This document shows positions 1 through 9,517 of a stretch of DNA of 64,000 nucleotides, in pieces. Made by a program: the position numbers and the translations under genes. Numbering within the stretch: position 1 is the first letter of the stretch; every line of letters begins with the position of its first letter. The DNA is from Farysia itapuensis (Eukaryota > Basidiomycota > Ustilaginomycetes > Ustilaginales > Ustilaginaceae): contig JALBYC010000006.1 of assembly GCA_023212645.1 (NCBI GenBank), forward strand, positions 1-64,000. Reading direction: 5' to 3'. A model generated the notes under the pieces. It did not search any database. It saw only the letters and a list, made by a program, of their open reading frames with translations, and was not told where the DNA came from.

Positions 1-825
1 CCCCCCCTCTGATCTTGTACTCACACGCACATACATTGCGCGCCGTGGGCCTAGACACAAGCGTGCAGGAGCGGAGCTAGCCGCTGCAAGCGTCAGCCGT
101 GTCGGGCGCCGAAATTCGAGTGGTAGTGATTCCATTTCCCGTTCCCCACTTACCACAACAAGACCCTGTCGAAACATGCACATTCTACCGGGATCGGGAT
201 AGGATCAAAATTTTAGGCACTTGTTCTGCTGCTCGTCGGGAACGCAGCGATCCTCATTTGTCTGCCCGGCTCCGTCGGCGACGGTGTGTGCCCACGTACA
301 GACCATTTGTGTGCTTCCTTTGTGAAACTTTCGGTAGATTGAGCGAGATTTGCTTCCGGGTAATCAGCCTACTGGCGCGAGAAGAAGCTGATGCCACTCT
401 TCAAGTGTTTCCCTGCCAAATCGCGGTGTTGCAACACTGCTCGCGTGCCAGTCTGTGGCTTGTTTTCTACAGGGAACCTGCATCTGGCATGCCTAACATC
501 GGACTTTGATGACCCACCCAGATTCGGTCGTTCATTGTCGTCTTTCTGTGCCACTGTCCCAGTGTGTCTGATGCTTCAGGTTCCGACCGGTCCACGTCTG
601 TCGGAGACAGATCGCGGCGCCTGTCGCAACGTTGTCTTATGATTGTGCTTCGTCTTTGAGCTGATCCAAGGCAGCGTTCTGGTCGTTCTCGTGCACCCAC
701 TTTCCACCCTCATCGCGGTGTAGCACAGCTCTTTTCGCCAGCCTTAAAGGTCTTGGTCGTATTCTCTTCGTCGAGCTACTCTTCCCTCTCGCTATCCCTG
801 TCTTGCCGCTCACAAATACGATGCG
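1..825. other. Gene-free stretch upstream of the first regulator
   Basis: I see no conserved protein, RNA gene or repeat here. Short open frames lack family signatures and overlap each other on both strands. The last 200 bases probably hold promoter and 5' leader of the plus-strand Zn2Cys6 gene. A five-codon open frame, ATG at 821 to TAA at 836-838, overlaps the start codon of that gene. Confidence 0.5.
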
Positions 826-3495
826 ATGGGTTTCGTAAGCATGCAACCTTCTATCAAAGTGCACGCCGGCAGCAGCTCGAGGCCTCCGCAAGCAAGCGGT
901 AGCAGTCAGGCCGCCTCGCATCGAGCCAATCTCTCTCATCAGGAGCAGAGTCGTGATGCCACCTCTGTTATGCCTGCCAAAAGGGGCTCTAACTTAGCTT
1001 GCCTCAAGTGCCGCGCCATCAAAGTCAAATGCTGGAAGGTCAATAGCAACGACCCGCGATGTGCTCGTTGCAATAGACTGCATTTGTTCTGCGAGTTTCG
1101 TGAGCATCATCGCGGCAAGAAGCTCGAAAAAGTCATACAAGATCAAGACCGTGGCTACCTTGATACGCCAGAACTAATGCGACAGGCCCGGGTCAGGTTA
1201 GCTCTCTACAGCACGTACCCAATAAATGCCGAGCTTGCGACCTTGATGGGTCTTGCGGACGCTCTAGAATCCAGTCCTCAGCAAGCTCAGTACCTCCAAG
1301 CTTCTCCCTTTATTGCCACGTCTTATTCGAAGAGTGACATAAGCTCGGTGCATGAATCCACGATGGAGAGTGTCGTAGCAATAGACATTTATGACGATGT
1401 GGCACGACTGACAAGGCTAAGCTGGCAAGACGCCTGCTACATCTTCAACTTGTTTGTCACTCATCTCAATCCTATCTTGGCCCTCCTCGACTCGCAACTT
1501 CATACGGCAACATACACTCGCGAACGATCCCCACTGCTCTTTTCCGTCATCCTGGCTGTCTCCAGTCGCTACTTTCGGCCCGAGGTATTCCAACAGTGCA
1601 ACAAGGCGGCAGATGCTGTACTTAGACTCGCACAGACTGAGCGAGTCTGCAATTTGGATCACGTCCAAGCACTTATCGTGCAGAGCATATGGTGCGATCT
1701 TGAGGATCCGAACAGGCCGGACAAGTTGGTCAAAGCAATCAGCCTTGCTTATGAACTAGGCTTGCCATACGTATTCAACAAAACACAGCAAAATACAGCG
1801 AGACTAGAGTCTGGCTACCAGCATCAAACAAGTCCTCAGCTCGACCTTCCCCATATTCGCTCGCAGCAAAGGACCTGGATACAACTCTGCTTACTGGAAC
1901 TCAGCGAGCAGTGCAACACTGGCAGAATGCGAAATCGGCCTCAGCTGATCGCTCCTTCTGACATACCCACCGCAAGACTTTGGCACGACTCAGATACTGC
2001 AGAAATGGGCCCATCTGACACGAGGTTGGCCTTCCTTCTCGATCTGGCACTTGCTCAGACTGGTTACAACCACCTCACCGGGATCACGTCCAGCGGTGCT
2101 TTGGCCCAGGTGGTGGAGGAACTAGAATCGCGGCAGGCGTTCTCCAGTGACACGTGGCTGACGGAAGTCGGGGGGGAGCAGGTGTTCCGCTACGCCATCG
2201 ACCAGAATAGCCGAACCGAAATGGCTTTCTTGATACCGTTCAGCCGATTTGTGCGCTCAAAACAAGTGTGGACATGTGCCTCGAAACTTTACAGACAAGA
2301 TACACACGACAAACTTGCGGAGTATCAAGAGCATACCTGGTTCACCACAACAACAACGCTCGCGCTCAACGTGATAGAAGCATTCGCGAACAATGTCTTG
2401 GGGCACGAATTCTTGCGAATGAGTCCGGAGTACATGGGATTAGGCTGCTATGGGGCGGCGCAATGGCTTTCAGGCCAAGCGACGAGGATGTCAAGTCCAA
2501 TAACGGAGCAGGCCAATTCAAAGATCGCAAACGCTATAGCACTACTTGCTCGACCGCAATACTACCCTGACGGTACTCGTGTTTCGCCCATGAGCGAGAT
2601 GATAGGGGTCCTCTACCAGGCTCTTAGATCAATTGCAGATCCATTAAGCCCTTCAAGAGCGGGGACTAGTGACACGGACGAAGCACAAAGAGGCACTCAG
2701 ACAGGACGCTCAAAGAAGCGACGTATTTCCAACTCCTCGTTCTTACAGAGAGCCGAGGTGGGGTTCGATTCTGTCGAGTCTCAATCAGAGGACGATTCCT
2801 CAGAGAATAGAACGGAATGGCCACCACATGTGCAGCACGAATCCAGCCTCGATCATTGGTCGACGATGGGTGCACCGCCGTGGACCACAGCAGTATCGCA
2901 TCACGACAACCGCGGCAAAACGTCAGCAAGGGATACAAGCCAGTCAGAAGCCTGGCATTATTCTCTATCCACTCCTGATTTACATCGAACCATGTACGCT
3001 CAACCGAGCTATGCTCAGTCTCAGCAGTATGCTGCCACTATCAATTACGGTACCTCGCAAGTGCCAGGTCTCTTGGTTCCCCCGAGCTCATCGATATCGA
3101 CAGGTGTTGCAGTAGGCGAACAGGCATTGGCTAGTGGAATCGTCGGTGTCGGTGGACCAAACGAAGCGAATCTTGTTCAGCGATCGAGTCAAACACATCC
3201 CTATACCTACAGGTCATCTTCATTGCCTTCCATATATCAGACACAGGCTCAGCAAGGGATGCCTCTCGCGCCACACTTGTACCAACAGAGACATGTTCAG
3301 CAGCCTCTACTTCAGCAGTATCAAGGGCAGCAGCCTGATCATGAGCGACAGCAAAACCATCGTTCAGCGACAGAGCAAGAACACGAGCAGGCACAGCTCT
3401 TTAACTCGGAACTGCAAGGGCTCTTTAGTCAGATCGGCAGCAGTTCCATTGCGGACTGGCAGCAGCAGATCACTAGAAGCAACGGCCCTCAGTGA
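826..3495 (+). CDS. Zn2Cys6 fungal transcription factor with Q-rich C-terminus
   Basis: This encodes an 889-residue nuclear regulator of unknown target. A binuclear zinc cluster lies at residues 59-89, with cysteines 59, 62, 69, 79, 82 and 89 in the spacing C-x2-C-x6-C-x9-C-x2-C-x6-C, followed by a basic stretch. Residues about 190-450 look like the fungal-specific regulatory domain (for example LSWQDACYIFNLF). The tail from about residue 700 is rich in Q, S and Y, as in activation domains. No intron is needed. The ATG at 826 overlaps an out-of-frame ATG at 821 whose five-codon frame ends at 838; the next in-frame ATG is at 841. The class is certain; the pathway cannot be inferred. Confidence 0.88.
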   Translation: MGFVSMQPSIKVHAGSSSRPPQASGSSQAASHRANLSHQEQSRDATSVMPAKRGSNLACLKCRAIKVKCWKVNSNDPRCARCNRLHLFCEFREHHRGKKLEKVIQDQDRGYLDTPELMRQARVRLALYSTYPINAELATLMGLADALESSPQQAQYLQASPFIATSYSKSDISSVHESTMESVVAIDIYDDVARLTRLSWQDACYIFNLFVTHLNPILALLDSQLHTATYTRERSPLLFSVILAVSSRYFRPEVFQQCNKAADAVLRLAQTERVCNLDHVQALIVQSIWCDLEDPNRPDKLVKAISLAYELGLPYVFNKTQQNTARLESGYQHQTSPQLDLPHIRSQQRTWIQLCLLELSEQCNTGRMRNRPQLIAPSDIPTARLWHDSDTAEMGPSDTRLAFLLDLALAQTGYNHLTGITSSGALAQVVEELESRQAFSSDTWLTEVGGEQVFRYAIDQNSRTEMAFLIPFSRFVRSKQVWTCASKLYRQDTHDKLAEYQEHTWFTTTTTLALNVIEAFANNVLGHEFLRMSPEYMGLGCYGAAQWLSGQATRMSSPITEQANSKIANAIALLARPQYYPDGTRVSPMSEMIGVLYQALRSIADPLSPSRAGTSDTDEAQRGTQTGRSKKRRISNSSFLQRAEVGFDSVESQSEDDSSENRTEWPPHVQHESSLDHWSTMGAPPWTTAVSHHDNRGKTSARDTSQSEAWHYSLSTPDLHRTMYAQPSYAQSQQYAATINYGTSQVPGLLVPPSSSISTGVAVGEQALASGIVGVGGPNEANLVQRSSQTHPYTYRSSSLPSIYQTQAQQGMPLAPHLYQQRHVQQPLLQQYQGQQPDHERQQNHRSATEQEHEQAQLFNSELQGLFSQIGSSSIADWQQQITRSNGPQ

Positions 3496-4623
3496 TTTGC
3501 CCGTGAAGCGGCGAAGACTGTCCTCTCAGACCACCCCAGTAGCACCCATCAGTTATATCAAGCAGAACTCAGAGCTGGCAGCGCGCAGTGCGCAGTGTCG
3601 ATCCCGAAATCTTATTTCAAATTGCCTGTTGTAAATCACCCGTTGCCAGTTTTAAGTTTTGAGTGGATGTTGATAGCAACTGACACACCTTGCCTTGGTG
3701 TCAAGGTGATCGGACATAGCATATGCTTGGGTTAGCGTCATCAAGGACCGCGTGGATGTAGATTCCACGGACTTAAAGTCGTGGTACGGTTCTTGGCAGG
3801 CCAGACAGCCATGACGCCAAGGTTGAATTAAATGTCTACTTTTTTTCCTGCGCAGGGCTCAAACTCCGCCCGGCATTTTTGGCCCAAAATGACAGGTGCA
3901 CCCGCAAAGTAGCATCTAACGCGCACACGAACTGAGAATTGTACGCCCCTGTCTTGGGTTCATGCTGCTGTGCCACATGGTGATCGGCACGACACGTCGA
4001 GTTCTAAGCGCAACTCAACATCTCGATCCATGCGTCGGCTGTAAGGTAGACAGAGTCTTCCTCTAGCGCTTGGTTCGCCGTCGAGCATCTAGCCGAGTCC
4101 GTCACACATCGGCATCTGTCTCGCGTGCATCTGTTGCTCTAAATCCCCTGAATAGATTCATTCCACTCGACAGCCGCCCCGAGATCCTTCCTTCGCTAGA
4201 AAAATTTAGGACTGTAGACTCTACTCGACGTTGTGGGTTTTGAACAGAGTTTGGTATCCTGGTCCGAGCAATTGATACGGCTTTCCCGGTGTTCAGCGCG
4301 AAGACGCCACCAACCCCTTTCCATCGCCGTCCACATCAGCGTGCTGATCGTGGCGGAGTTGAATCATGCCCTCCGGCCTTAGACCTTCGACAAACCTGAG
4401 GCAGCTCTGCGCTGCTATCCCTTTCCCCTAGGCACACCTGAGACTCGCAACCCCCTCTCCATTTCTGACCCCGTCTGACTCCGCTCACGTTGGCGCACAC
4501 AAGCATATAAGCGCCAGCCTCCTGAGCCCAGCTTTCTTTCTCTTCCCTCATCTAACCCCTCTCTCTCTCCTCTTACTCCTTCCCCTATTCCTTATTCCCT
4601 CAACTCTCTTTACCACTTCAGTT
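3496..4623. other. Intergenic region and promoter of the GH18 gene
   Basis: I see no gene here. The right part is a plausible promoter: a TATA-like CATATAAG at 4504-4511 is followed by a strongly pyrimidine-rich leader from about 4551 to 4620 just ahead of the ATG. The left part holds the 3' region of the regulator. Confidence 0.5.
4504..4511 (+). promoter_or_regulatory. TATA-like box of GH18 gene
   Basis: CATATAAG lies about 115 bases before the ATG at 4624 and upstream of a CT-rich leader, a common layout for strongly expressed fungal genes. This is inferred from position and motif only. Confidence 0.45.
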
Positions 4624-5742
4624 ATGCGAGTTTCTGCGATCACCGCCGTCTTGGCGCTGGCTGCGTCCAGTGTATCGGCTGTCCCACATCACCAACAACC
4701 ATTGTATGATGGATACAACGGCATGCCGAGCTTGGACACTCTCGACGACAGTATCCCTGCTCGTGCCTCTCACACAGTCTGGTCCGCCGTCACCTCATGG
4801 TTCGGAAAGACCAACGACCCAGTTCAGGTCATCAAGATGGCACCGGGAGTCAAGATCCTTGACTCTGGCTACGCGACGGCTGACGCTGACAGCGTTGCCG
4901 CTCCTCGCTATGTAGTGTACGGTGACGAGTGGATCGACTCGCAAAGCTACGGCGCCCCACCGTACTGGAACATCTCCGGCTTCAATGTCTTCAACCTCGC
5001 CTTTTGGACGGTAAAGTACGGTGTAGCAGACAATGCTGCCAAATTTGCCGCCAAGAGCACCGCCGATAAGCAGTGGTTCAAGAGCCGATATGCCGGTGCT
5101 GGCATCAAGCTCATGGTCTCTGCTTTCGGTGCCACTGATACGCCTCAGAGTCTGGGTAAAAATGCAACCGTTCTGGGCAAGACAATCGCCAGCTTTGTCA
5201 AAGCTAACGGCTTGGACGGAGTGGATGTCGACTACGAAGAAATGCAGCTCTTCTCTCAGGGCAAGAGTGCTGACTGGCTGATTGAACTCACACGATCCCT
5301 TCGCAAGCAGCTCCCATCGCCAGACTACATTATCACTCACGCACCTGTTGCTCCCTGGTTCAACAAGCAAATGTACCCCAAAGGTTACGCCTACATCCAC
5401 CAGCAGGTTGGCAGCTTGATTGACTGGTACAACGTCCAATTCTACAACCAGGACACTTACGAGACCTGCGACAGCTTGATCTGGAACTCGGACGATGTCT
5501 TTCCCCTTACCAGTTTGTTCGAGATCAACAAGTACGCAGGTGTCCCACTCGACAAGCTTGTCGTTGGCAAGCCCGCCGTATCTGACGATGCTGACAACGG
5601 ATTTATGAAGCCAAGCGTTCTCGGTGGCTGTCTCAAGATTGCCGTCCAAAACGGCTGGAACGCCGGCGCCATGTTCTGGCAGTACCCACACATGACCTCC
5701 TCTCGACTCCAAGTTGTCACATCGGGAGCCGGTCTTTCCTAA
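4624..5742 (+). CDS. Secreted glycoside hydrolase family 18 protein (chitinase-like)
   Basis: A 372-residue protein with an N-terminal signal peptide (hydrophobic core residues 4-18, likely cleavage near AVP at 19-21). The GH18 active-site motif DGVDVDYEE is at residues 198-206, with E205 as the expected catalytic acid and D201/D203 in place. Further GH18 strands are visible (IKLMVSAFG near 161-169, WYNVQFYNQ near 268-276, GAMFWQYPH near 348-356). Substrate-assisted hydrolysis of GlcNAc polymers or N-glycans is the family activity. I cannot tell chitinase from an endo-beta-N-acetylglucosaminidase-like role. Residues 20-90 form a linker-like N-terminal region without recognisable domain. No chitin-binding module or GPI signal is seen, so it is probably soluble and extracellular. 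It has no introns. Confidence 0.85.
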   Translation: MRVSAITAVLALAASSVSAVPHHQQPLYDGYNGMPSLDTLDDSIPARASHTVWSAVTSWFGKTNDPVQVIKMAPGVKILDSGYATADADSVAAPRYVVYGDEWIDSQSYGAPPYWNISGFNVFNLAFWTVKYGVADNAAKFAAKSTADKQWFKSRYAGAGIKLMVSAFGATDTPQSLGKNATVLGKTIASFVKANGLDGVDVDYEEMQLFSQGKSADWLIELTRSLRKQLPSPDYIITHAPVAPWFNKQMYPKGYAYIHQQVGSLIDWYNVQFYNQDTYETCDSLIWNSDDVFPLTSLFEINKYAGVPLDKLVVGKPAVSDDADNGFMKPSVLGGCLKIAVQNGWNAGAMFWQYPHMTSSRLQVVTSGAGLS

Positions 5743-5925
5743 GCGTTCTTGTTTTCCTCTGCATTTGCTCACGGACATTCCCTTCTTTCTCGGCTCGCAT
5801 TGCTCTCTTATCTCTGGTAGACCTATAGTTCGATCTCTCGCTCCGTTCGGACTGCGGCACAGATTACCAAATACAACACATTCTTTTCACAACATTTAGA
5901 CCTTGCTCGTGTGACTGTGTGTTAT

Positions 5926-7938
5926 TCAAGACTGTGGCAGCTCGCTGAGAAGATGGAGAATGTCAGTTCACTGATTTCAGTCGACCGAGCTTTTCAAGGC
6001 ACGTACCTGCGTTCCGTCCGACCTGAGGATGGGTAGTAGGTCGTCCAGCCGAATGAACTGCCTCTGAAAGAACCCGGGTTGAACACGTGGCAGCCCTCGT
6101 ATGTCAATTCAAACCGGTCGTAAGAGTCCGCCAAAACGAGCTGTAAAAGTACCGGAGCGCTAAGGTCAGTGAGAGATTCGCAAAGGGTGAGCATACAGTT
6201 TACAACGTACTGCTGTTGGCATCGGATACAGTCGTAAGGCATGGTCGTAGTCCCAAAGAACGGGTCTGATTCTCTGTGGCAAGGGGCAGAGGTGCGCTTG
6301 GTCCAGAAGCGTTGACACCAGCTGCGAACACAACAGGTTCAGTATTTGGAAACAAAAGTTGGGCGTTCGGCCTGACTTACATATTTCTTCAGATCCGCTT
6401 CTCGCGCCTCGTCTTTGAGTGAGATGGTGTTTCGGAGCATTCGCGCCATTACGTTGTCGCGGTAGATGACAATCTCCTGGCTGAAGTAAGATATACGGCA
6501 TGGGTTACTTGTGACATACAAGCGGTCGCCAAGCTTAGATTGCAACTTGCGGGTAAAGACATCTGGTAGCTTCGGACGAGGTATCAGTGGCGTCGGGAAA
6601 GGGTCTTCTGGGCCCGGCACAAGGATGAAATGTGACTGGCGCATCACTGTCGGAAAGGATGCCAACAGGTCGGCGAGCGTCGAAAATGCGGCTAGAAAGA
6701 AACACAACATTAGCTTCAGAGATCGTTGGTACGAAGCTTTCGCCCTTACCTTGGTACTTGGTCACCATATCAGCTCCAGTCCATGGAGTGCTGGAAAAGT
6801 TGCCACAGAGGACAAAAGCGTACGGAACGAAATCGGCATCGGTGTATCCCTGCAGCATGGCACGAAAGCTGCTCATCGTCTTAGCATGGTCGAGATGCAG
6901 ATCGCTAATAACGACAAAGCATAGATCGTCGTGCTGCTCTTCATGGACTCGGTATGATTTTTCGTCTTTGATGGTGATGGCGCCGGTTCCGAGAATGTCA
7001 GCATGGGCGTGTATTTGTCGAGCGGCTGCGCGCGTTTCAGAGGGCGGATGACCGATAGCATAAACACGAATGCGCTCTTCTTCAGTATATTCTCCCTCGA
7101 CCAAAACGAGTGAACCTTCGGTAAAAATGCCTTCGCCTGGGATGGCATCCTCTAGGTCCAGACCGACAATACCATCGAGATCCTCTAACTCGTATCTGCC
7201 ATCGGAGGCAGTGCTGAGCATACCGAACAGAAGAAAGCGCTTCCGTTGCCTTCCCAGTAAATTCTTGGTGGAAGTAAGTTTCATGAATTTATCTCGGTCC
7301 TGTTTGCCGCCATCTGCGGCAGACGAAATGGCTAGAGGTGGACAGAAATTTTCGTTCCTTGCAACGACGCTTTTGAGAATGTTGAGTCTCTCACGCACAA
7401 AGGCGGATCTGGTGGAGGCTGTCGGTAGCAGTGTAGAGCTGATGCCGCAGCGCTCAAAGACCTTGCGATGTGGGTCAAACGTGATCTTGGGCTGAGCAAA
7501 TGCATCGACGACCGAAAAGTATCTATCTGGGTCTGGAATCTCTCCTTCAGTCAATTCGTGATGGTTGCCTGCAGATCTCGAAGGTCCTGCCTCCGAGGCA
7601 CTTGGTCTGACAGCCGAGTCAGCAACTACTAGAGCAGAATACACCTTTTCGAGCGATGCAGCAGTGACGAGATCTGAAGCGTTTGAGGCTTCCAAGAATG
7701 TCGGGCCATCTGAGTTCGTCTGATTGTCCACAATGCCGTTGGCGAGTGCTTCGATGGCCTCGGTCCATTCCGATGGCTGGTCCAGCAAGCCGTGCGAAGC
7801 CAGTGTCGAAAGGATGAATGAAATAGCCGACGAATGCAGTTGCAAGCCATGTTTCGTCGTGAACGTGCGCAGGATCTGCCGTCGCAGCTCAGATGGAGCG
7901 ACGATAGATGGCTCGTCATGACTGCTGGCTACCGGCAT
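5926..7938 (-). CDS. DPB2: DNA polymerase epsilon subunit B (Dpb2)
   Basis: The structural B subunit of replicative polymerase epsilon, 587 residues after splicing. Proposed CDS: complement(join(5926..5944,6007..6140,6211..6321,6381..6691,6750..7938)); all four introns are 58-70 nt with GT-AG ends. The N-terminal Dpb2 helical domain (about residues 14-75) is followed by an OB-fold region and an inactive calcineurin-like phosphoesterase domain containing [10 protein letters not shown] and FVLCGNFSS. The C-terminal FNPGSF motif is typical of B subunits. The last 19-nt exon restores a terminus ending SELPQS; reading through instead stops after YVP, so the last splice is inferred. ACGCG cores upstream suggest G1/S control. 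The start is the first ATG of the conserved frame. Confidence 0.92.
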
Positions 7939-8000
7939 GTTGGTGCTTTTGCTCTGTGGTGGTCGTGAAACTCAAAATTGTGAGTGTTGTTTGTGCACTT

Positions 8001-8029
8001 CGCGTCGCGCGATATTGCAATTTACGCGC
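8001..8029 (-). promoter_or_regulatory. MluI-box-like ACGCG cores upstream of DPB2
   Basis: Two ACGCG cores lie 60-95 bases upstream of the DPB2 ATG, one on each strand (8001-8005 complement, 8024-8028 direct). Yeast replication genes, including DPB2, are driven at G1/S through ACGCGT boxes bound by MBF. Neither copy here is a full ACGCGT, so the assignment is tentative. Confidence 0.35.
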
Positions 8030-8136
8030 TTTTCCAGAATCGGGCAGCTCGAAGATGGAGATCGGTCGATCGGCATATCGGCGCTATCGGCCCATCAGTA
8101 TCATACGACTCTAACAGCTCAATACATTTACACGTA

Positions 8137-8150
8137 ACGCCACGTGGCGT
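8137..8150. promoter_or_regulatory. 14-bp palindrome with E-box core
   Basis: ACGCCACGTGGCGT is a perfect inverted repeat containing the bHLH core CACGTG. It lies about 200 bases upstream of DPB2 and 1.37 kb upstream of the OPT gene, so its target gene is unclear. Confidence 0.4.
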
Positions 8151-9517
8151 GTGGTATGCCCCAAATGCATCAGCGACGAGCTACGATACTCTCTGGTCTT
8201 GTGACGTATCGGTCCGGAAGGACGGGCGCCGTTCGTTATCGTTGTTCCTGCTTTCAGAGCTCCGACATCGGATCAAGCGGGCGATGGATGGCAATCATGG
8301 ATGCTCTCAGATAGGGGGTTGCGCACCTCGCACGACAGAATATGGGGTAAAAGCGCAACGATAAGGTAGCCGAGTGCTTGGCGCAAGATATGCTGTAAAA
8401 TGCTGCTTCTTGGCTCGACGGCAGAGAGGCCTCCGACTGCATGCACTGCATGGTCTGGCCCAAGCCGCACAGACCCAGTCTCGCAAAGCCAAGGCGTTGG
8501 CTGATTCTACAGGAAACCGCGAGAAGCGTCGATCGGAGATTTCCGAGTTCCCGTGAGAGTTAAAGCAGAGGGAGCACCAATGCAATACAAATCTCGTCAA
8601 GTTCCATTAACAAATCAGGCTTGTATTCCTTGTCAGTATTTCAATTTGGTGCTGAGAACGAAATCTACCGGTCAAAACGCCCATTGTTGCTACAAGCCTG
8701 CAGATTCCTTGTTCGGTCGTCTATCCCCCGATGCAGGGTTTCCACTCCGGTTCTAGCAAATGAGATGATCACCTCATCAATGTGCAGAACCCACTTGCTA
8801 GTGAACACAATCTGGCCCCCATCAACATGGGATGTGGGACAGGGATATGTGGCAAGGATGGCCGGAATATTTTCGCAAAAATTTGTTCGGATAGTCAGTC
8901 ACAATGCCAAGCTCGCTTAAACAAGGTGATAGACCGGTTCCAATTCGCTGTTTGCGCGGGGACTCATGCTGAAGCTCGGAAGCGAGGTCGAAACTTTTTT
9001 TTAGTTCTTCCAACCCGACCGGCCCGACCCGTCAAAATTGGCAGCCGCGGCGGCCGCTGGTCCGAATGCAGAGCGAGAGCACTCATAGGTGCGGAAGACG
9101 CATAGCCGCATGAATTTCTTGGCCATGAATCCTGTAGTCCTGTCATAGAGTACGGAAGCTTGGCGTGCGGTGTAAAGACACTCACTTTGCTCAAGCTCGA
9201 TCGTCGGTCAACGGTGAACCTGAGTGGCTCACCCCACTCTGCACTGATAACGAATGAATTGCCACGAGACACACTTCGCCTTGTGCAGCCAATCAACGCG
9301 GTTGAGACAAGCGTGACTGTCCCGCAGCGCCTGTGCCTGCTTTCATCTACGTCCAATCACAGAGTTCTCTCGCCGGGAGTCGAGGCCATGACCTTGTGCG
9401 CTGTGAGCATACAAATAGGCTCCTTGCCACACTGGTGCTCTAGATCCCCCATCCTTTCAACCTCTTATTCATCCGTGGTGGCAACGTAGCGGCTCAACAG
9501 CCTTCTATTCCAACACA

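Larger units (their letters stand above)
7939..9517. other. Divergent intergenic region between DPB2 and the OPT gene
   Basis: About 1.6 kb without a convincing gene. Short frames on both strands show no family signature. It should hold the DPB2 promoter on the left and the OPT promoter on the right, with a TATA-like CATACAAATAGG near 9409-9420. Notable motifs are ACGCG cores close to DPB2 and a 14-bp palindrome centred on CACGTG at 8137-8150. Confidence 0.5.

Noticed and set aside
4795..5778. A 327-codon open frame antisense to the GH18 gene
   Set aside because: It mirrors the codon structure of the secreted hydrolase, has no family signature, and the sense strand has a signal peptide and catalytic motif.
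5994..6006. DPB2 ending in YVP without a fourth intron
   Set aside because: GTACGT, a CTGAC branch and CTTCTCAG allow a 62-nt intron that gives the family-like end SELPQS. The unspliced form is less like known B subunits, though not excluded.
8360..8440. tRNA-Ser-like GGTAGCCGAGTGCTTGGCG
   Set aside because: It resembles a D-arm, but no T-arm (GTTCGANNC) or paired acceptor stem follows.
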